Shown here one piece after another: positions 1 to 7,148 of a DNA stretch of 64,000 bases. Location of the stretch: positions 1 to 64,000 of the forward strand of contig JBCDDC010000022.1 in NCBI GenBank assembly GCA_039180675.1. Direction: 5' to 3'. Each line of letters starts with the position of its first letter. Position 1 is the first letter of the stretch. The position numbers and the translations under genes were made by a program. A model generated the notes under the pieces. That model was not told where the DNA came from. It saw only the letters and a program-made list of their open reading frames with translations, and searched no databases. Source of the DNA: Thermohalobaculum sp039180675. GTDB lineage: Bacteria > Pseudomonadota > Alphaproteobacteria > Rhodobacterales > Rhodobacteraceae.

Positions 1-76
1 CCCCTTCGCCCAGCAGCACTTCAGCTTCACGCAGCTTCGAGATAATCTCTTCGGGTTTGTAGCGCTTCGCGCCCAT
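1..76 (-). CDS. IS3-family transposase OrfA, N-terminal fragment (cut by window edge)
   Basis: The minus strand reads M-G-A-K-R-Y-K-P-E-E-I-I-S-K-L-R-E-A-E and on to the window edge. This is the characteristic start of IS3-family (IS407/IS2-like) OrfA proteins, whose N-terminal helix-turn-helix binds the element ends. A purine-rich ribosome site (GGAGAAGAG) lies just before the ATG at 76. Only about 25 codons are visible, so it cannot be said whether the element is intact or whether orfB follows by frameshift. It marks the left part of the window as accessory DNA. The identification rests on a short but distinctive motif. Confidence 0.75.
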   Translation of the reverse strand, partial: MGAKRYKPEEIISKLREAEVLLGEG

Positions 77-141
77 CTCTCTTCTCCTTTGTACAAGCCA
101 TTCTTTCACTCAGAGCGGCTGCGTTCAAAGGGGACGGGTCA
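1..141 (-). mobile_element. Left part of a probable IS3-family insertion sequence
   Basis: The orfA start is preceded by about 65 bases of leader. Reading outward on the minus strand, a TGACCCGTCCCC-like string occupies 130-141. IS407-group elements commonly end in a TGA-C-C-rich inverted repeat, so 141 may be the element boundary. The partner repeat and any target duplication lie outside the window, so the boundary is a proposal only. Confidence 0.4.
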
Positions 142-175
142 TCCCGGGAGCAACTTCGCGGTATTTTCCCTTCTC

Positions 176-478
176 TCAGTCGTCTTCAAACAGTTTTCCA
201 TCACTCTCCGCACAAGCTGCGAGTGTCTGAACTAGTCGTTCTGGGACCCATTTTTTTGCGAAGGCCTTTCGCGCTTGACCAGGTCGGATGCCGATTTCGT
301 TCCACTCTAATGCACGGTCCTGCGTGGTACTACACACCGGATCGCGCCCCTCAACCACAATCATGTACATATGATAGGCCGTGGTGAACGCGCCTCTGTT
401 TCCTAACGCAGCAGTGCGGAGCTCACGCTGAATGGCTTCTTCAGATGGTGGTTGGTAGCTATCGAGTTTCCAGCTCAT
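176..478 (-). CDS. Hypothetical 100-aa protein
   Basis: This is a 100-residue soluble protein with no motif I recognise. It is mixed helical, rich in Trp, Glu and Arg, and ends in an acidic tail (F-E-D-D). The start is supported by a good ribosome site (GAGGAAAG) about four bases before the ATG, and by a TATACT -10-like hexamer about 47 bases upstream. Codon use is visibly less GC-biased than in the core genes, which fits acquired DNA between an IS3 element and a tRNA gene. There is no partner gene nearby. It could be an orphan cargo gene; no function is proposed. Confidence 0.5.
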   Translation of the reverse strand: MSWKLDSYQPPSEEAIQRELRTAALGNRGAFTTAYHMYMIVVEGRDPVCSTTQDRALEWNEIGIRPGQARKAFAKKWVPERLVQTLAACAESDGKLFEDD

Positions 479-511
479 GCTCTTTCCTCAAATCAACCAA
501 AATCAGCGCGG

Positions 512-530
512 CTAGTATGCGACTAGTATA
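512..530 (-). promoter_or_regulatory. Candidate -10 with 11-bp-spaced direct repeats upstream of the 100-aa gene
   Basis: CTAGTAT occurs twice (512-518 and 523-529), an 11-bp period that places both copies on one DNA face. The right copy overlaps a minus-strand TATACT (530-525), a near-consensus -10. No convincing -35 is visible 16-18 bases upstream. Confidence 0.25.
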
Positions 531-1034
531 CAGTATCTGGCGTAGTTCGAAAGTGACACTCTGACCTTTCCCCGCGATTAGGACCAATCCGCACCAGAAT
601 TCTGCGGTTCAATGAAATGCTAGGCTGAGGGTCGCATCTGCTGGCACAAACTTAGTACCGTCTGGTGAAGAGGCTTGTCCGGCACTGGCTTTCACCGTGA
701 CTCCCACTTGCGGCTTGTGTTCGGTAGCCGTTGCTGTTTCACCCGTTTCAGAGTGTGACGTATTGGTAGACAGGAGGAGCTGATCTACAAGTGATGCGCG
801 CGCTTGATGCCTAATACGATGCCAGGTTCAAATCCCATTCATGAGGGTAGCTCAAATATGTCCCGCGAGAGATTGATCCGGTCGCTTAGTACCAATGATC
901 TCGCATGGCTATTAATTGACTGCACTCGATAGCGGGTGGGCTATCAAGAGCGCGCTTTCGTTACTCCAGCATCGAAAAGCACCCGCACATAGGTCTGTCG
1001 GAGCGTCTGATTTCGTGCATCTGCAGACCTTCTG

Positions 1035-1060
1035 AGTTGACCGATTTAGGTCAACTTTAT
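1035..1060 (+). terminator. Possible terminator-like hairpin
   Basis: AGTTGACC (1035-1042) and GGTCAACT (1049-1056) form a perfect 8-bp stem with a 6-base loop, followed by TTAT. It is not placed right after any recognised gene, so it may terminate a lost gene or be part of a mobile repeat. Confidence 0.3.
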
Positions 1061-1239
1061 CCCGCAGACCGACTGCCGCGGCCAAGCTGAAGTTCGCATC
1101 TGCCGCGAATGGCCGGACTGGCGTCCCGCGATTGCGAAGGAAGACCCTCGCGCGAACGTCTCCTTAGGGCCGCTAAAGTGTTTCGGCCCTCTTATGAGCG
1201 TTATGATATTACAAAAGACGAAACACAGCAGGAACTGCA

Positions 1240-1728
1240 ATGACTTCGAGCAGTCGAAAGGCTACCGACGCAAACTCGATTATGTTCGATGCGCAATCAC
1301 TCTATGCACTCGTTGAGCTTTGCGATGGGACAACGATTAGCACTCAAAACCATTTTCTGTTTCGTGGGCAGTTCATCGCATCACCAGTTCTTTTGTCATT
1401 TGCTATGGAGTTGGCGCTTAAGGCTTGGTGGGTGAGAGAGAATGTCTCTCGAGACGTGCCCAAAACACACAATCTGCTTAAGCTTTTCAATGGTTTGAGC
1501 GATGAAACACGTGGGCGTCTTGAATCAGCTCATCCTGAAATTCCGAACATGCACAAAGCACTGGCTCCGGTAAGGCGAGGCCTCAAATCACTGCTTGAAG
1601 CCAACCAATCAAAATTCGTCGAATGGCGATACCTCTATGAGATGTCCCGTGGCAGCTTCCCAACTGGCGAGTTCTCCGAAGCTTTGTCAGCGGTGTTTGC
1701 GGACTGGTCCGAACCGTTGAACCACTGA
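1240..1728 (+). CDS. HEPN-like small protein (162 aa)
   Basis: This is a 162-residue all-helical soluble protein. The segment around residues 45-85 (LLSFAMELALKAWW … KTHNLLKLF) resembles the E-x-x-LKA / H-x-L-x-x-L helix pair of HEPN-superfamily and related nucleotidyltransferase-partner proteins. R-x5-H (R…KTH) precedes the second helix and could be the HEPN RNase motif, though its placement is not proven. A CAGGAA ribosome site precedes the ATG. Codon use is AT-leaning like the rest of this accessory stretch. HEPN proteins often act in toxin-antitoxin or anti-phage RNase systems; no MNT partner is seen here, so any defence role is inference. It could equally be a non-catalytic HEPN-like protein. 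Confidence 0.5.
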   Translation: MTSSSRKATDANSIMFDAQSLYALVELCDGTTISTQNHFLFRGQFIASPVLLSFAMELALKAWWVRENVSRDVPKTHNLLKLFNGLSDETRGRLESAHPEIPNMHKALAPVRRGLKSLLEANQSKFVEWRYLYEMSRGSFPTGEFSEALSAVFADWSEPLNH

Positions 1729-1744
1729 AATCCAAAGGGCTTCC

Positions 1745-1894
1745 TTAGTTCGCATCTTCATCAAGAATAGAGCTGTTTGGACAAATGGCAGCTCTACGGG
1801 TCTGATCAGTGTTAAAACCTACCCGAGCCAACGGCAGCTTCAATCTGTCGAAGTACTCCAGCGGTGCGCCTACAGAAGCCAAATCTTCAATCAT
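1745..1894 (-). CDS. Small 49-aa open frame, possibly the C-terminal remnant of a larger gene
   Basis: On the minus strand, MIEDLASVGAPLEY… runs 49 codons to a TAA at 1745. The same frame stays open upstream to 1957 without an ATG, giving protein-like text (…SAHHSPLILRRS-MIEDL…). AAGG lies shortly before the ATG. Composition is ordinary for a soluble protein, with charged and aliphatic residues alternating and an acidic tail. It is convergent with the HEPN-like gene, 16 bases away. It may be a genuine small gene or the tail of a truncated one. No family is recognised. Confidence 0.3.
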   Translation of the reverse strand: MIEDLASVGAPLEYFDRLKLPLARVGFNTDQTRRAAICPNSSILDEDAN

Positions 1895-2310
1895 GGACCT
1901 TCGGAGGATAAGAGGTGAATGATGTGCAGATGGCTGAGGTTTAGAAACTCTTCTTTCTCAGCTTCAGAACAGCATAATTTTCAGGAACCATTGAGATACG
2001 CAGACCTTCTTGCCACCAGGCGCTCAGGAAAAAATTCTGAGTAAAATTCTTTATCTGTTTTCTACAAAGAACGGCACCACCTGCCCCCCTTCCCTGGGGT
2101 GTCTTCCCTTTTTTCTCCTTCCTCGTCTGTGCGCCACCGGGGCCGTAGCTCACAGGGAGGCTTGCCGACCGTTGAGAGGTAGCATCGCGACCGAGTCCGT
2201 TGGGAGATCTTAAGCGGATCTTTGTCACACATTGTCACAACAGATGTTGCGAGAGGGGTAACAGATGAAATACCCTCGATTCCGAAGAGCATTGTAAACA
2301 TTGGGAAATT
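1895..2310. other. Intergenic stretch without a convincing gene, adjoining the tRNA 3' end
   Basis: Both strands have open frames here, but none has gene-like composition with a ribosome site. Notable items are a direct repeat of AAAATTCT near 2030-2050, a pyrimidine-rich tract near 2100-2125, and the inverted copy of the tRNA 5' end at 2137-2152. It is probably the junction zone of an integrated island. Confidence 0.4.
2137..2152 (+). repeat. 16-nt inverted copy of the tRNA-Ala 5' end
   Basis: CCGGGGCCGTAGCTCA at 2137-2152 is identical to the minus-strand sequence at 2388-2373, which covers the first 14 bases of tRNA-Ala plus two upstream bases. Looser similarity extends to both sides (a TGCGC-like string before, GGGAG after). 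The copy does not continue into a foldable tRNA. Confidence 0.7.
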
Positions 2311-2386
<76 letters not shown>

Positions 2387-2510
2387 GGCGCGCATTCGAT
2401 AGACCCGCGCCCAGCAGCAAGTCAAGACGATCGCGGCATCGCGCCGGTTGCAACGGGGGCTGTCCGCAGCTACCTGTGGATCAAGGCCGCGCGCGAAAGG
2501 ATCGAAGCCC

Positions 2511-2801
2511 ATGAGTTCGTTTCTCACCATCTTCAACATGCTGGTGAACCTCGTCTTCTGGATCATCATCATCCAGGCGATCCTGAGCTGGCTGATCGCC
2601 TTTCAGGTGGTGAACATGCATCAGCCGCTGGTGCGCCAGATCTGGGGCTCGCTCAATGCGCTGACCGAGCCGATCTATCGCCCGATCAGGCGCATGCTGC
2701 CGAATATGGGCGGCATCGACATCACGCCGCTGATTGTCTTGCTGGGGATCTACAGCCTGCAAATCATCGTGAACAACAATCTTGGTAGCCTGGCCTATTA
2801 G
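2511..2801 (+). CDS. YggT family integral membrane protein
   Basis: This 96-residue protein has two hydrophobic segments, at about residues 5-27 and 70-92. Between them is the YggT signature: a conserved proline-rich stretch (Q-P-L-V-R-Q-I-W…T-E-P-I-Y-R-P-I-R) and a P-x-x-GGID-x-x-P motif. YggT proteins are small inner-membrane proteins linked to cell-envelope or osmotic functions, with no settled biochemical role. I chose the ATG at 2511 because AAAGGA lies nine bases upstream and the signature begins there; the longer open frame has no membrane-protein character. It stands between tRNA-Ala and purD and is convergent with purD (3-base gap). Confidence 0.9.
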   Translation: MSSFLTIFNMLVNLVFWIIIIQAILSWLIAFQVVNMHQPLVRQIWGSLNALTEPIYRPIRRMLPNMGGIDITPLIVLLGIYSLQIIVNNNLGSLAY

Positions 2802-2804
2802 GAC

Positions 2805-4076
2805 TCAGTCGCGGCCCAGAACACGCCAGGCGATATCGGTGCGGCAGAAGCCATCCGGCCAGTCGATCCGATCGATCGCGGCATAGGCGCGGTTGCGGGC
2901 CTCGGTCACGGTTGCGCCGGTGGCGGAGACGTTGAGAACCCGCCCGCCCGAGGCGGAGATCTCATCACCGTTCTTCTGGGTGCCCGCGTGAAAGATGGTA
3001 ACGCCCGCAGTTCCGGCGACGGCTTCGAGCCCCCGGATGACGCTGCCCTTCTCATAGCTTCCTGGATAGCCTTTGGCAGCCATCACGACGGTGATCGCCG
3101 GGTCTTCATTCCAGTCGAGTTTCACATCAGCCAACCGTCCGGTCGCGCAGGCGTGCAGAACGGGTAGAAAGTCTCTGGCGAGGCGCAGCATGAGGACCTG
3201 ACATTCGGGATCGCCGAACCGGACGTTGAATTCGACCAGTCTCGGCTCCCCATCTTTGATCATCAGACCGGCGTAGAGGACGCCGCGAAACGGTGTGCCG
3301 CGGGCGGCCATCTCGGCGATGACGGGCCGGATGATCCGGTCCATGACCCGTGTCTCGACCTGCGCTGTCATCACCGGCGCTGGCGAGTAGGCGCCCATGC
3401 CGCCGGTGTTCGGCCCGGTATCTCCCTCGCCGACCCGTTTGTGATCCTGCGCGGAAGCGAGCGAGAGCACGGTTTCACCGTCTGAGAGAACGAAGAAGCT
3501 AGCTTCCTCCCCCTCCATGAACTCCTCGATCACGACCTCGGCGCCTGCCTCACCGAAGCCGCCGCTCAGCATCATTTCAACGGCGTCGCAGGCCTGATCG
3601 GCCGTCTCGGCGACGACCACGCCTTTGCCGGCTGCAAGCCCATCCGCCTTGACGACGATTGGGGCGCCTTCGGAGCGGATGTAGGCCTTGGCGCTATCGG
3701 CATCGGTGAACCGCCCGTACTTGGCCATGGGCGCGTTGCAGGCATCGCAGATGGCGTGGGTGAACGCCTTGGACGCCTCAAGCTGTGCCGCCGCGGCCGA
3801 TGGTCCGAAGACCGTGATGCCTGCGTCGGTCAGGGCATCCGCGACACCTGCGGCCAGTGGCGCCTCCGGCCCGACGATGACGAAATCGATTGCGTTATTG
3901 CGTGCCCATTGGACGACCGCCGCGCCATCTTCGATCGCAAGGCTCACGCATTCCGCCAGATCTGCAATGCCGCCATTGCCGGGGGCGGCGAAGAGCTGTG
4001 TCAGCTGCGGGCTTTTCGCAATGGCCCAGGCGAGCGCATGTTCACGCCCGCCGCTGCCCAGGATCAGAACCCGCAC
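2805..4076 (-). CDS. purD: Phosphoribosylamine--glycine ligase (GAR synthetase)
   Basis: This enzyme ligates glycine to 5-phosphoribosylamine with ATP, the second step of purine synthesis, in the cytosol. The 423-residue length is standard. The N-domain begins MRVLILGSGGREHAL, the PurD fingerprint. The ATP-grasp core follows, with VVKADGLAAGKGV near residue 145, IEEFMEGEEASFF near 190 and GPNTGGMGAYSP near 220. The metal and ribose-binding end is FNVRFGDPE near 290. The expected GNAGT-like loop is GNGGI here, a mild variation. It diverges from xseA across 78 bases that must hold both promoters. Confidence 0.98.
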   Translation of the reverse strand: MRVLILGSGGREHALAWAIAKSPQLTQLFAAPGNGGIADLAECVSLAIEDGAAVVQWARNNAIDFVIVGPEAPLAAGVADALTDAGITVFGPSAAAAQLEASKAFTHAICDACNAPMAKYGRFTDADSAKAYIRSEGAPIVVKADGLAAGKGVVVAETADQACDAVEMMLSGGFGEAGAEVVIEEFMEGEEASFFVLSDGETVLSLASAQDHKRVGEGDTGPNTGGMGAYSPAPVMTAQVETRVMDRIIRPVIAEMAARGTPFRGVLYAGLMIKDGEPRLVEFNVRFGDPECQVLMLRLARDFLPVLHACATGRLADVKLDWNEDPAITVVMAAKGYPGSYEKGSVIRGLEAVAGTAGVTIFHAGTQKNGDEISASGGRVLNVSATGATVTEARNRAYAAIDRIDWPDGFCRTDIAWRVLGRD

Positions 4077-4154
4077 GAGAAGCCTCCGGCATCGGGTCTT
4101 GCGTGTCGGTCAGGCATTGCGCAGGGTGTCCTTCGAATGATCCACGGAGGCGGG

Positions 4155-5636
4155 ATGAGCCTTATCGACGATGCCCCCGAAGGCGTCAACACGCCGGAAT
4201 TCTCGGTCTCGGAGATCTCGGGCGCGGTCAAGCGCATGGTGGAAGGGGAGTTCGGCCATGTGCGGGTGCGGGGCGAGGTTGGCCGCGTCTCCAGCCCGCG
4301 CTCCGGCCATGTTTATCTCGATCTCAAGGACGAGCGCGCCGTGCTGGCAGGGGTGATGTGGAAGGGCACTGCCTCGCGGCTGACAACGCAGCCCGAGGAA
4401 GGTATGGAGGTGGTCGCGACCGGCCGTTTGACGACCTTCCCCGGCCAGTCGAAATATCAGATCGTGATCGAGGATCTTGCGCCTGCCGGGGTCGGGGCGC
4501 TGATGGCGATGCTGGAGAAGCGCAAGGCGCAGCTTCAGGCCGAGGGGCTTTTCGATCAGGACCGGAAGAAGCCAATCCCGTTTCTGCCCCGCGTGATCGG
4601 TGTGGTGACCTCGCCGTCCGGCGCGGTGATCCGCGATATCCTCCACCGCCTGTCCGACCGGTTTCCAACGCAGGTTTTGGTCTGGCCCGTGGCCGTGCAG
4701 GGCGAGAAATGCGCGCCAGAGGTCGCGGCAGCGATCTCTGGCTTCAACGCGATGCCAGCCGGGCAGCGGCCGGATGTGTTGATCGTGGCGAGGGGCGGCG
4801 GATCGGTGGAAGATCTTTGGGGGTTCAACGATGAGGCTGTGGTCCGCGCCGCGGCTGCGTCCGAGATTCCCTTGATCTCCGCTGTCGGGCACGAGACGGA
4901 CACGACGCTGATCGATTTTGCCTCGGACTTGCGCGCGCCAACCCCCACGGCTGCGGCCGAGCGCGCGGTGCCGGTTCGCGCCGATCTGGTGGCGATGGTC
5001 ACGGATCTCGAGGCGCGGCGGGTCCGGGCGCTCGCGGCGCGGCTCGATCAGGGGCGGCAGCGGCTCACTGATCTGGCGCGCGCCCTGCCCCAGCCCGAGC
5101 GGCTGTTGGAAGAACGCCGCCAGCGGCTGGATAACGCGGCGATCCGGCTGCCTGCGGCACTGCGCGATGCCGCGAGCCAGGCGCGCGTGCGCCTGTCGTC
5201 GAGTGCGGGGCGCCTGCAGCCAACCCGGCTCTCGGACCGGCTGGATCGGTCAGCCGAGCGGCTGAGGGAGCGGGCTCATGCGCTGGGCAGAGCGCTCGCA
5301 TCGCGCACCGATCGCGGGCGCGCGGATCTGGAGCGGCGGTCGGCACGCCTTCTCCCCGGTTTACTGGAGCGGCGTGTGGCGCGGGCAGCCGATGGTCTGA
5401 GCGCGCTGACCCGGCTCTATGGATCACTGCATTACGAGCGGACCTTGCAGCGTGGCTTCGCCATCGTTCGCGCATCGGGGCAAGTCGTCGGCTCCGCCAA
5501 AGGCGTCAAACCCGGCACGCCGCTGGAGATCGAGCTGCGCGACGGCAAGTTGGACGCCGTTACAGGCGGCGGCTCGCCCGCGAAGAAGCCCGCACCGGCA
5601 AAATCGAAAAAGGATGATCAGGGGAGCCTGTTCTAG
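4155..5636 (+). CDS. xseA: Exodeoxyribonuclease VII large subunit
   Basis: This is the catalytic large subunit of exonuclease VII, which degrades single-stranded DNA together with several XseB small subunits. The 493-residue protein has an N-terminal OB-fold (about 20-115, …VRGEVGRVSSPRSGHVYLDLKD), the nuclease domain with ARGGGSVEDLWGFNDE (about 210-225), the GHETDTTLIDFASDLRAPTP block, and a long Arg/Leu-rich coiled-coil region (about 285-430). A Lys/Pro-rich tail ends it. The ATG at 4155 is preceded by ACGGAGGCGGG; the frame is open further upstream but that part is antisense to purD and non-conserved. xseB is not in the window. Confidence 0.97.
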   Translation: MSLIDDAPEGVNTPEFSVSEISGAVKRMVEGEFGHVRVRGEVGRVSSPRSGHVYLDLKDERAVLAGVMWKGTASRLTTQPEEGMEVVATGRLTTFPGQSKYQIVIEDLAPAGVGALMAMLEKRKAQLQAEGLFDQDRKKPIPFLPRVIGVVTSPSGAVIRDILHRLSDRFPTQVLVWPVAVQGEKCAPEVAAAISGFNAMPAGQRPDVLIVARGGGSVEDLWGFNDEAVVRAAAASEIPLISAVGHETDTTLIDFASDLRAPTPTAAAERAVPVRADLVAMVTDLEARRVRALAARLDQGRQRLTDLARALPQPERLLEERRQRLDNAAIRLPAALRDAASQARVRLSSSAGRLQPTRLSDRLDRSAERLRERAHALGRALASRTDRGRADLERRSARLLPGLLERRVARAADGLSALTRLYGSLHYERTLQRGFAIVRASGQVVGSAKGVKPGTPLEIELRDGKLDAVTGGGSPAKKPAPAKSKKDDQGSLF

Positions 5637-5648
5637 AGGAGATCAAAA

Positions 5649-5939
5649 ATGGCTAAGGGATATTGGATCGCGCATGTGACGGTAACCGATATGGATACCT
5701 GGATGCGGTATGTCGAGGGCGCCAAGGAGGCTTTCGCCAGCCACGGCGCCAACTTCCTGGCCCGCGGCGGGGCCTATGCCGAAATGGAAAGCCCAATGGG
5801 GCGTGAGCGGCATGTTCTGATCGAGTTTCCCAGCATGCAGGACGCGGTCGACTGCTACAATTCCACGGGGTATCAGGCCGCCCGTAACCACCGCGAGGGC
5901 GCCGGGATCGCGACTATCGTCGTGACCGAGGGACTCTGA
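5649..5939 (+). CDS. DUF1330 domain protein
   Basis: This 96-residue protein consists of a single DUF1330 (dimeric alpha-beta barrel type) domain. It begins MAKGYWIAHVTV, followed by a Y-x-x-x-A segment, a GGxxxxxE-like turn (ARGGAYAEME), the strand HVLIEFPSM, and a conserved Y-x-x-x-x-Y…R motif near residues 70-80. Members are small cytosolic proteins without an agreed reaction; the fold resembles ABM monooxygenases. AGGAGA lies seven bases before the ATG, 12 bases after xseA, suggesting co-transcription. The next gene is convergent. Confidence 0.9.
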   Translation: MAKGYWIAHVTVTDMDTWMRYVEGAKEAFASHGANFLARGGAYAEMESPMGRERHVLIEFPSMQDAVDCYNSTGYQAARNHREGAGIATIVVTEGL

Positions 5940-5951
5940 GGCCGTGAGCGG

Positions 5952-7148
5952 CTAGGCGGGCTGTTCAGAGACGCGTTTGACGGCGTCCTCTCCTGACTGG
6001 AGGGACGGCAATAGTTTGATGCCGTGGCCGGGCTCTGACGTGAGGCTCAGTTTGCCGTTCTCCAGGATTGGAAGACCACTCACCAGTTCGGGATAGACGA
6101 GGGCGTAGAAGGCCCTGGTGATCTCCTGCTCGCGGACATTCGGCAAAGCCATCGCCAGATGCGTGGAGACGGCCAGGGCCACGGGACCCGAGCAGTCATG
6201 GAATGCGATGGGGCGGCCCGCAGCCTCAGCCATGGAGGCGGCGTTGCGGGCAAATGAGATGCCCCCACCCCAGGTCACGTCGACGATTGGGTAGCTGAGT
6301 TTAGAGGCGATCAGAGCCGATATCTGGCCGAGGCCGCCAAGCGTCTCGCCGCCCGCGATCGGACAGCGGGTCTGACCGACCAATTCGGCGAGTTCATCCG
6401 GGCGATCCATGCGGACCGGGTCCTCCACCCAATCCGGATCAAGGTCTTCGAGCGCATGGCAGATCTTCAAGGCCGTGGGCAGCGACCAGAGCCCGTGCAG
6501 CTCGGCTTTCAAGGCCATCTTGTCACCCAAGGCAGCGCGGACCGCCTCGAAGGGAGCCAGGGCGCGTCGCAGATCGGCGGGTGAGATATCGTCGCCTTTG
6601 GCCGCTCCCTCGGCAAAGTCAAAAGGCCAGATCTTCATAGCCGCAATGCCCATTTCGAGGAGCGAGTGAGCGAGCTCGACAGGGCGATCCATGAATGCCT
6701 GGAGATCCTCGTAATCCGCACCGACTCCCGTGCCGAAGTTCTCAGGGCGCACATCCGAGGTGCTGGAGACATAGGCCGGGCCAGCGCAGGTGTTGTAGAC
6801 TGGAATTCGCTCCCGGACCGAGCCGCCGAAGAGCTGCATGAGCGGCACGGCCTCGCGTTTCGCCGCAAGATCCCACAAGGCGACTTCGACAGCGGAGAGC
6901 GCACGCATCTCGGCGCCCGACCCCCAGGCGCCGACATAGGGCATCATGATCCGGGTGAGGTGCTCGATGCGCGTCGCATCCTGCCCCAGAAGATGCGGTG
7001 CGAGCCTCGTGTGGATCTCTGCCTCCACGGTCTCGGCGCCGAACCATGTCTCGCCGAGGCCGGTGAAACCATCCTCGGTTTCGATCTCGACAAAGATCAG
7101 GGTGGCCGGCTGTTTCGGCCGGATCGTGGCGATGCACCGGATCTTCAC
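5952..7148 (-). CDS. Enolase-superfamily (mandelate racemase/muconate lactonizing-type) enzyme
   Basis: The protein has 398 residues with the two-domain layout of the MR/MLE group: an N-terminal capping domain (1-125) and a modified TIM barrel. Metal ligands are visible as E in KAELHG (about 225), E in VEDPV (about 250) and E in GGETLGG (about 277). The D in VDVTWGGG and the H in AFHDCSGPVALA (about 330) form the usual His-Asp dyad. Where mandelate racemase has K-x-K this protein has MKIWPFD, so the second Lys is replaced by Trp. It should abstract the alpha proton of a carboxylate, giving dehydration, racemisation or cycloisomerisation; the substrate is unknown. Its start overlaps the upstream DUF2235 gene by four bases, and it is last in the mttB-P450 operon. 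Confidence 0.9.
   Translation of the reverse strand: MKIRCIATIRPKQPATLIFVEIETEDGFTGLGETWFGAETVEAEIHTRLAPHLLGQDATRIEHLTRIMMPYVGAWGSGAEMRALSAVEVALWDLAAKREAVPLMQLFGGSVRERIPVYNTCAGPAYVSSTSDVRPENFGTGVGADYEDLQAFMDRPVELAHSLLEMGIAAMKIWPFDFAEGAAKGDDISPADLRRALAPFEAVRAALGDKMALKAELHGLWSLPTALKICHALEDLDPDWVEDPVRMDRPDELAELVGQTRCPIAGGETLGGLGQISALIASKLSYPIVDVTWGGGISFARNAASMAEAAGRPIAFHDCSGPVALAVSTHLAMALPNVREQEITRAFYALVYPELVSGLPILENGKLSLTSEPGHGIKLLPSLQSGEDAVKRVSEQPA

Larger units (their letters stand above)
479..1239. other. Gene-poor intergenic stretch, possible gene debris
   Basis: No convincing full gene is present. On the minus strand one frame is open from 827 to 609 (about 72 codons, no ATG) and ends in protein-like text (…VDQLLLSTNT…PADATLSLAFH). 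On the plus strand a 41-codon frame (807-932) overlaps it. The plus strand also carries tRNA-like D-arm (ATTGGTAGAC, about 760) and T-arm (GGTTCAAATCC, about 825) strings, but their T-stem does not pair. I read the stretch as decayed mobile DNA. Confidence 0.4.

Noticed and set aside
742..845. A functional tRNA-Leu gene on the plus strand
   Set aside because: D-arm and T-arm strings are present, but the T-stem and acceptor stem do not pair.
1046..1240. 64-codon minus-strand open frame before the HEPN-like gene
   Set aside because: Unnatural composition (Ser/Arg/Trp-rich second half), no ribosome site, and its start overlaps the real plus-strand start region.
3756..4154. N-terminal extension of XseA
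   Set aside because: Antisense to purD, no conserved residues; the ATG at 4155 has an excellent ribosome site and the family start.
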